Shown here one piece after another: positions 58,947-64,000 of a DNA stretch of 64,000 nt. The stretch is from an uncultured Paracoccaceae bacterium. GTDB taxonomy: Bacteria; Pseudomonadota; Alphaproteobacteria; Rhodobacterales; Rhodobacteraceae. The notes under the pieces are model-generated. The model did not search any database. It was given only the letters and a program-made list of their open reading frames with translations, and was not told the origin of the DNA. Positions within the stretch are counted from its first letter, which is position 1. Every line of letters starts with the position of its first letter. The position numbers and the translations under genes are program-made. The stretch covers positions 1 through 64,000 of the forward strand of contig CANLSM010000010.1 of the NCBI GenBank assembly GCA_947493745.1, read 5' to 3'.

Positions 58947-61160
58947 CTAAAAGAAGCTCTGCGGGTCGATATCGAGCGCGATGCGGTGATTGGCCGGCAG
59001 ATCAACGCTCCGCCGCCAGGTTTCGAGTGCCGGTTGCAACGCCACGCCTTTGGGCGCCTTGACCAGAAGTCGAATGCGATGCTGACCCCGGATGCGGGCA
59101 ATCGGCGCGGGCGCCGGCCCGAAGACCTGCGCACCGATCCCCGTCAGCCGGCCGGCATCCGCCGCCAGGGCGCGGGCAATCCTCACTGTCTTGGCCTCGT
59201 CGGGGCCAGAGACGATCACACCCGCCATCCGCCCGAAAGGAGGCGCACCGGCCTGCTGGCGCGCGCTCGCCTCCGCTTTCCAGAACTCCTCCTCCTGCCC
59301 GCCCAGAATGGCCCTGATCACGGGATGATCGGGCTGGTGGGTCTGGATCAGCGCAAGCCCGGGCTTGTCCGCCCGCCCGGCGCGCCCCGCGACCTGCCGC
59401 ACAAGCTGGAAGGTCCGCTCGGCGGCCCGCAGATCCCCGCCCTGAAGACCCAGATCCGCGTCCACCACGCCCACAAGTGTCAGATGCGGAAAATTGTGCC
59501 CCTTGGCGACGATCTGGGTACCGATGATGATATCCGCGCCTCCCGCCGCAATCTCGTCGATCCAGGCTTTCAGCCGCCGCGCACTGTCAGCGAGGTCCGA
59601 GGACAGAACCGCGACCCGCGCATCCGGGAAGGTCGCGATCGCCTCTTCGGCCAGACGCTCCACGCCCGGCCCGAGGGCCGCCAGCGTCTCTTCCTTGCCG
59701 CAGGACGGGCAGAGTGTCGGGATCGCCCGCTCGGCACCGCATTGATGACAGATCAACCGGGCGCGGAACCGGTGTTCGACCATCCGCGCATCACAGTCGT
59801 TGCACCCGATCTGATGGCCACAGGCCCGGCAGAGCGTCAGCGGAGCATAGCCCCTGCGGTTCAGAAACAGGAGCGACTGCTCGCCTTCCGCGATCCGCGC
59901 CCGCACAGCATCGATCATCGGCTCCGACAGCCATCGTCCCTGCTGAGGCGGATCAAGCCGCAGATCGACAGCCTCCATCCGGGGCAGTTTCGCCGTCCCG
60001 AACCGTTGGGGCAGATCAAGCCTTGTGTATTTTCCGGCCTCCGCATTGGCCCAGCTTTCAAGGCTCGGCGTGGCCGAGGCGAGCACGACGGACGACCCGT
60101 TCAGCGAGGCCCGCAACACCGCCATGTCGCGCGCGTGATAGAGCACGCCGTCTTCCTGCTTGTAGGAGCCGTCATGTTCCTCATCGACGACGATCAGTCC
60201 GAGCCGCTGGAACGGCAGGAACAGAGCCGAGCGCGCGCCCACAACAAGCTGCGCCGACCCCTCCGCCACCGCCTTCCAGGCGCGCCGCCGTTCGGCCTGC
60301 GTGACACCGGAATGCCACTCGGCGGGTTTTGCGCCGAACCGCTCCTCGACGCGGGCGAGAAAGGCTCCGGTCAGCGCGATCTCGGGCAAAAGCACCATGG
60401 CCTGCCGCCCCTGCCGCAAAGCCTCGGCCACCGCTTCGAGATAGACCTCGGTCTTGCCCGATCCGGTCACGCCCTTCAGAAGGGTCGTGTTGTAATCCTG
60501 CTTGCCGATCATCTCGCGCAGCCGGGCGGCGGCACCTTTCTGATCGTCTGACAGCGCCTTGCCGGGCAGGTCAGGATCAAGGCGGGCAAACGGTTGATCT
60601 CGCGGCTCCGCCACCGAGACGAGTGCGCCCGCTTCCGCCAGTCCTTTCAGAACCGAGGAGGACACACCGGCCAGTGCGGACAATTCGCCGGGCGCAAACC
60701 CCGCGCCGCCATGGTCTTTCATCACTTCGATGACCCGCCTGCGCGCCGGTGTCATGCGGTCAGGTAGCCCGTCGCCAAGCCGGTAGATACGGCGCGATCC
60801 CGGAGGTGCGCCGAGCCCCGGCGCGCGGGTGGCCAGTCGCAGCATCGAGGTCAGTGGCGTGATCGTGTAATTCGCGGCGCGGATGAGAAAATCGCGCATC
60901 TCGGCCCGCATCGGCGGGATGCCGATCTGCCCCAGGATCGGCCTGATCTTGGCGGGGTCGTACCCGCCCTCGCCCGGGCCCCAGACCACGCCCATGACCC
61001 GTCGCGGCCCGAGAGGAACTTCGACAAAGGCTCCCAGCCTGATGCCACCCTGCGGCGCGCGGTAATCAAGCAAACGGTCAAGCGGCTGGGTCGTCAGGAC
61101 CGCAACCAGCGCATCTGGGGCAAAAACATCACCCTCAGACATTGTTGGCAGCGCAGACAT
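58947..61160 (-). CDS. priA: Primosomal replication restart helicase PriA
   Basis: 737 residues. N-terminal DNA-binding region (about 10-110), helicase Walker A GVTGSGKTEVYLEAV near 230, DEEH box VVDEEHDGSYKQED near 325, GSATPSLES-like ASATPSLESW, paired zinc cysteines CRACGHQIGCNDCDARM and CHQCGAERAIPTLCPSCG near 435-480, and C-terminal helicase motifs GTQIVAKGHNFP and QVAGRAGR. Reloads the replisome at stalled forks. Confidence 0.96.
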   Translation of the reverse strand: MSALPTMSEGDVFAPDALVAVLTTQPLDRLLDYRAPQGGIRLGAFVEVPLGPRRVMGVVWGPGEGGYDPAKIRPILGQIGIPPMRAEMRDFLIRAANYTITPLTSMLRLATRAPGLGAPPGSRRIYRLGDGLPDRMTPARRRVIEVMKDHGGAGFAPGELSALAGVSSSVLKGLAEAGALVSVAEPRDQPFARLDPDLPGKALSDDQKGAAARLREMIGKQDYNTTLLKGVTGSGKTEVYLEAVAEALRQGRQAMVLLPEIALTGAFLARVEERFGAKPAEWHSGVTQAERRRAWKAVAEGSAQLVVGARSALFLPFQRLGLIVVDEEHDGSYKQEDGVLYHARDMAVLRASLNGSSVVLASATPSLESWANAEAGKYTRLDLPQRFGTAKLPRMEAVDLRLDPPQQGRWLSEPMIDAVRARIAEGEQSLLFLNRRGYAPLTLCRACGHQIGCNDCDARMVEHRFRARLICHQCGAERAIPTLCPSCGKEETLAALGPGVERLAEEAIATFPDARVAVLSSDLADSARRLKAWIDEIAAGGADIIIGTQIVAKGHNFPHLTLVGVVDADLGLQGGDLRAAERTFQLVRQVAGRAGRADKPGLALIQTHQPDHPVIRAILGGQEEEFWKAEASARQQAGAPPFGRMAGVIVSGPDEAKTVRIARALAADAGRLTGIGAQVFGPAPAPIARIRGQHRIRLLVKAPKGVALQPALETWRRSVDLPANHRIALDIDPQSFF

Positions 61161-61241
61161 TGAACGGTTCCATCGCCCCTGTGCTTGGTCTATTCTTGCG
61201 CCCGAGACAAGGCCCTTCCCCTGAGCTGAGGAACAACATTC

Positions 61242-61895
61242 ATGAAATTTTTTGTCGATTCCGCCGAGATTGACGCCATCGCGGAACTCAACGAGACCGG
61301 GATGGTCGATGGCGTGACGACCAACCCGTCGCTGATCCTGAAATCAGGCCGGGATATTCTGGAAGTCACCAAGGAAATCTGCGATCTGGTCGAGGGTCCC
61401 GTGAGCGCCGAGGTCGTGGCGACAGAGGCCGACGCGATGATCACCGAAGGGCGCAAGCTCGCCAAGATCGCGAACAACATCGCCGTGAAAGTGCCCCTGA
61501 CATGGGCCGGTCTGAAGGCCTGCAAGACGCTCACAGACGAGGGCCAGATGGTCAATGTGACCTTGTGCTTCTCGGTCAATCAGGCACTTCTGGCGGCCAA
61601 GGCTGGGGCAACCTTCATCTCGCCCTTCATCGGACGGCTTGACGATATCAATCTCGACGGCATGGACCTGATCGCGGATATCCGCAATGTCTATGACAAT
61701 TACGGGTTCGAGACCGAGATCCTCGCCGCCTCGATCCGGTCGGTGAACCATATCGCGGATTCAGCCCGGATTGGCGCGGATGTCATCACGGCCCCGCCAT
61801 CGGTTCTGAAAAAGCTTGCCGACCATCCGTTGACCGACAAGGGGCTGGAAGCCTTTCTGTCTGACTGGGCCAAGACCGGCCAGCAGATCCTGTGA
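61242..61895 (+). CDS. Transaldolase / fructose-6-phosphate aldolase family (short type)
   Basis: 217 residues, TalC/FSA-type length. [34 protein letters not shown], Schiff-base lysine K83 in [17 protein letters not shown], and [12 protein letters not shown]. Barrel enzyme of the non-oxidative pentose phosphate path. Whether it acts as transaldolase or aldolase is not decided by sequence alone. Downstream genes DUF484 and xerC follow closely. Confidence 0.92.
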   Translation: MKFFVDSAEIDAIAELNETGMVDGVTTNPSLILKSGRDILEVTKEICDLVEGPVSAEVVATEADAMITEGRKLAKIANNIAVKVPLTWAGLKACKTLTDEGQMVNVTLCFSVNQALLAAKAGATFISPFIGRLDDINLDGMDLIADIRNVYDNYGFETEILAASIRSVNHIADSARIGADVITAPPSVLKKLADHPLTDKGLEAFLSDWAKTGQQIL

Positions 61896-61902
61896 GCAGG
61901 CC

Positions 61903-62619
61903 ATGACGGAAACGACCGACCAGCTTGGCCAGCTCAAGCGCCAGATCCTCGACGATCCCGGACTGATCCTGGAAGACAAGGATCTGATGCGCGCTCTGCT
62001 TGATGTGGAAACATCAAGTGATGGCCGCAATGTGGTCGATCTGCGTGGCAAGCTGGTGGAGCGGCTGGAAGAGCGTCTCGACCGGCTGGAGGACACCCAT
62101 CGCACCGTGATCGCGGCGGCCTACGAGAACCTCGCCGGGACAAATCAGGTGCACCGCGCGGTGCTTTCGGTGCTGGAGCCTGAAAGCTTCACGGGCTTTC
62201 TGCGCGCCGTCGGTCACGATGTCAGCAATATCCTGTCGCTCGATGTGATCCGGTTGGCGATCGAATCCGCAAGCGCGGAACCGGGGACGTATCTCGGACC
62301 GGAAGGTGAATTGCATGATCTGGTGATCTCGCTGCCCAAGGGCGGGACCGATCTTTACATCACGCAAGGCAGCACGGTCTCGTCACGGAAAGTGACACTT
62401 CGCCAATGCACGGCGCAGCCCGACGGGCTTTATGGCCCCGACAAGACATGGGTGCGGTCCGAGGCGATCCTCAAGCTCGATTTCGGCAAGGGCCGTCTGC
62501 CCGGCCTGCTGGCCTTCGGATCGGAAGATCCGCATCGTTTCCACAATGAGCAGGGCGTGGATCTCTTGAATTTCTTCGCCAATGTCTTCGAGCGCGCCAT
62601 GCGCCGCTGGCTCGCCTGA
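61903..62619 (+). CDS. DUF484 family protein
   Basis: 238 residues, GAF-like fold. N-terminal helix LGQLKRQILDDPGLILEDKDLMRALL, coiled section with LVERLEERLDRLEDTHRTVI, then LPGLLAFGSEDPHRFHNEQGVDLLNFFANVFERAMRRWL at the end (read in parts). In many proteobacteria it precedes xerC, as here (4 bases apart). Function unknown. Confidence 0.9.
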   Translation: MTETTDQLGQLKRQILDDPGLILEDKDLMRALLDVETSSDGRNVVDLRGKLVERLEERLDRLEDTHRTVIAAAYENLAGTNQVHRAVLSVLEPESFTGFLRAVGHDVSNILSLDVIRLAIESASAEPGTYLGPEGELHDLVISLPKGGTDLYITQGSTVSSRKVTLRQCTAQPDGLYGPDKTWVRSEAILKLDFGKGRLPGLLAFGSEDPHRFHNEQGVDLLNFFANVFERAMRRWLA

Positions 62620-62623
62620 CGCG

Positions 62624-63556
62624 ATGGCATTCCTGCCCCCAGCCGGTGCCGCGGATCTGCTGGAGACCTGGCTTGCGGGGCTGAAAGGTGTGCAGGGCGC
62701 AAGCGACAAGACGGTTGACGCCTATCGGCGCGATGTCGCGGGCTTTCTGGGATTTCTGACCGGTCACCTCGGCGGTCCGGTTGGCCGCAAGGGGCTGGCC
62801 GAGGTCACGACCCGCGATATGCGGGCCTGGATGGCGTCCGAGCGCGCCCGCGGCATCGGCGCCCGCTCGCTGGCACGTGGTCTTTCCGCAGTGAAGAGCT
62901 TCTACCGGTGGCTGGCGGAGGTGGAAGGCGTTGAGGCCTCTGCCGTAATCGCGGCCCGTGGTCCGAAGCTGAAGGCACGCCTCCCCCGTCCGGTCGGCAA
63001 GAACGCCGCCCGCGATCTGATCGAAGCGGTCGAGTTGCAGCATCTTGAACCGTGGGTTGCCGCCCGCGATGTCGCCGTGGTGACACTGCTTTACGGATGC
63101 GGGCTGCGGATATCGGAGGCGCTCGGCCTGATCCGCAAACAAGCCCCCTTGGACGATATGCTGAAAATCACCGGAAAGGGCGGCAAGGACCGTATGGTGC
63201 CGGTCCTGCCTGCCGCCCGGACGGCGGTGGCGGACTATCTGCGCCATGTTCCCTATGATCTCGCCCCCGGAGGTCCGCTTTTCGTCGGTGTGCGCGGGAA
63301 ACGGCTCGGCCCCGGTCCGGTCCAGAAGGCCGTTCAGGCCGCGCGGATGCAGCTTGGCTTGCCAAGCACGGCGACACCACATGCGCTGCGGCACTCCTTT
63401 GCCACGCATCTTCTGGAAGCGGGCGGTGACCTGCGCACCATTCAGGAGCTGCTCGGTCACGCATCCCTGTCGACGACACAAGCCTATACCGGTGTCGATC
63501 AGGCACAACTGATGGCGATCTATGACCGGACCCATCCGCGCACCGAACGCAACTAG
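62624..63556 (+). CDS. xerC: Tyrosine recombinase XerC
   Basis: 310 residues from the ATG at 62624. N-terminal SAM-like DNA-binding domain (about 10-100), catalytic domain with R162 (GCGLRISEAL), K188 (GKGGKDR), H253 and R256 (HALRHSFATH), H279 (LLGHAS) and nucleophile Y288 (TTQAYTGV). Resolves chromosome dimers at dif with XerD. The linkage to DUF484 supports the housekeeping XerC and not a phage integrase. Confidence 0.94.
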   Translation: MAFLPPAGAADLLETWLAGLKGVQGASDKTVDAYRRDVAGFLGFLTGHLGGPVGRKGLAEVTTRDMRAWMASERARGIGARSLARGLSAVKSFYRWLAEVEGVEASAVIAARGPKLKARLPRPVGKNAARDLIEAVELQHLEPWVAARDVAVVTLLYGCGLRISEALGLIRKQAPLDDMLKITGKGGKDRMVPVLPAARTAVADYLRHVPYDLAPGGPLFVGVRGKRLGPGPVQKAVQAARMQLGLPSTATPHALRHSFATHLLEAGGDLRTIQELLGHASLSTTQAYTGVDQAQLMAIYDRTHPRTERN

Positions 63557-63686
63557 GCATATTGTAACGAATACTCACGGTTTTTTGTGAAGCTCTCAGG
63601 TGTCTGTGAGGGCGGGATATGCAAAGGTCCCGCTTAGCTGTCGGCCACAAGGGCCGGTCCGCCAGAGTTTGGAAGTGAGGAATGTC

Positions 63687-64000
63687 ATGAAAATCCAGAT
63701 CGCCCTGTCAGTGCTTGCCGCAGCGGTCATCAGCCTGTCCACAGGCACCGCTCACGCGCAGGACTGCAAAACCGACAAGGATCCGTATGATCTTGTCGAT
63801 GCTGAAGTATTGGCGCTCTATGACTGCATCAAGGATGCGCAGCTTGCAGGCTATTCTGCGGGCGACAATGCCTGGGCGGCTGAGTATCGCGACTGGAACG
63901 CAACGGCGACCCGCCCGGCCCTGCCTGGCTTTCATGGCGAGCGCTTCCTCAACACCTTCGCCAATGACATCGCCGTGGAACAATACCTGAAGTATGAGAC
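63687..64000 (+). CDS. Secreted protein of unknown function, cut by the window end
   Basis: At least 104 codons, still open at the last base. GAGG precedes the ATG. Signal peptide about 1-24 (IALSVLAAAVISLSTGTAHA), then a mature part with C27 and C49, LVDAEVLALYDCIKDAQLAGY and LPGFHGERFLNTFANDIA. No family recognised. Preceded by a 130-base spacer after xerC. Confidence 0.75.
   Translation, partial: MKIQIALSVLAAAVISLSTGTAHAQDCKTDKDPYDLVDAEVLALYDCIKDAQLAGYSAGDNAWAAEYRDWNATATRPALPGFHGERFLNTFANDIAVEQYLKYE

Noticed and set aside
62624-63556. Phage-type integrase
   Set aside because: Gene order DUF484-xerC, the absence of a flanking attachment site and normal composition indicate the housekeeping XerC recombinase.

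Overview
The window is about 64 kb of GC-rich, densely packed chromosome from an alphaproteobacterium, most likely a member of the Rhodobacterales (Roseobacter group). The evidence for this is gene content and order: a PhaR-phaC-phaA-phaB polyhydroxybutyrate locus, a phoR-pstSCAB-phoU-phoB operon with a long DUF3333-type PstA, the priA / transaldolase / DUF484 / xerC arrangement, PtsP with a GAF domain, YtoQ, Usg, DUF2007 and DUF1178 proteins, and a short repeat beginning GCCTCCGGCGGGGATATTT, which I recall as common in Rhodobacteraceae. There are no prophages, intact insertion sequences, CRISPR arrays or plasmid functions. It reads as core chromosome with a few accessory spots.

Layout. 1-4190: livHMGF branched-chain-type ABC importer followed by a hotdog thioesterase and a RidA-family protein, probably the distal end of a catabolic operon that starts before the window. 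4191-4764: tRNA-Thr(CGU) plus a decayed copy of its 5' half. 4765-7550: DUF302 protein, secreted MsrA, rhodanese plus ChrA. 7668-11889: PHB locus (phaR on the minus strand; a 45-residue ORF overlapping a short phaC-like gene, then phaA and phaB on the plus strand, ending in a clear terminator). 11906-15155: small protein / LysR pair with a textbook T-N11-A box, a glutamine amidotransferase, a DUF465 protein, a tRNA methyltransferase-like protein and a DUF2007 protein. 15223-21286: polyprenyl diphosphate synthase, ispE, a TPR lipoprotein-like or periplasmic protein, ETF-ubiquinone oxidoreductase, greA. 21360-26148: membrane protein and a molybdenum-cofactor / formate dehydrogenase maturation cluster (fdhD, membrane protein, mobA, mobB, moeA). 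26291-29086: azlCD exporter and an Lrp-regulated alanine dehydrogenase.

29531-35343: an RpiR/SIS regulator, a three-gene Fe(3+)-family ABC importer and a histidine phosphatase, whose combination fits uptake of a phosphorylated sugar better than iron. 35432-39309: mscL, Nu-type GST, a decayed glycosyltransferase, usg behind a CIRCE-like heat-shock operator, a split YeeE/YedE transporter and ytoQ. 39324-43275: pheT and pheS, separated by a pilin-like gene on the opposite strand. 43414-46703: RTX-like protein, FAD monooxygenase, TylF-type methyltransferase, and a divergent protein that resembles the catalytic chain of cholera-type ADP-ribosyltransferases. 46786-54716: complete phosphate regulon operon with a Pho box in front of pstS. 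54851-64000: DUF1178 protein, aspartate kinase, ptsP, priA, transaldolase, DUF484 protein, xerC and the start of a secreted protein.

The most promising unusual items are the ADP-ribosyltransferase-like protein at 46140-46703, the CIRCE-like site at 37974-38000, the 45-residue ORF coupled to a short PHA synthase, the RpiR / ABC / phosphatase operon, and a 36-base repeat present twice (35 of 36 identical), both times between convergent genes. All calls are from reading the sequence only; no database search was run.
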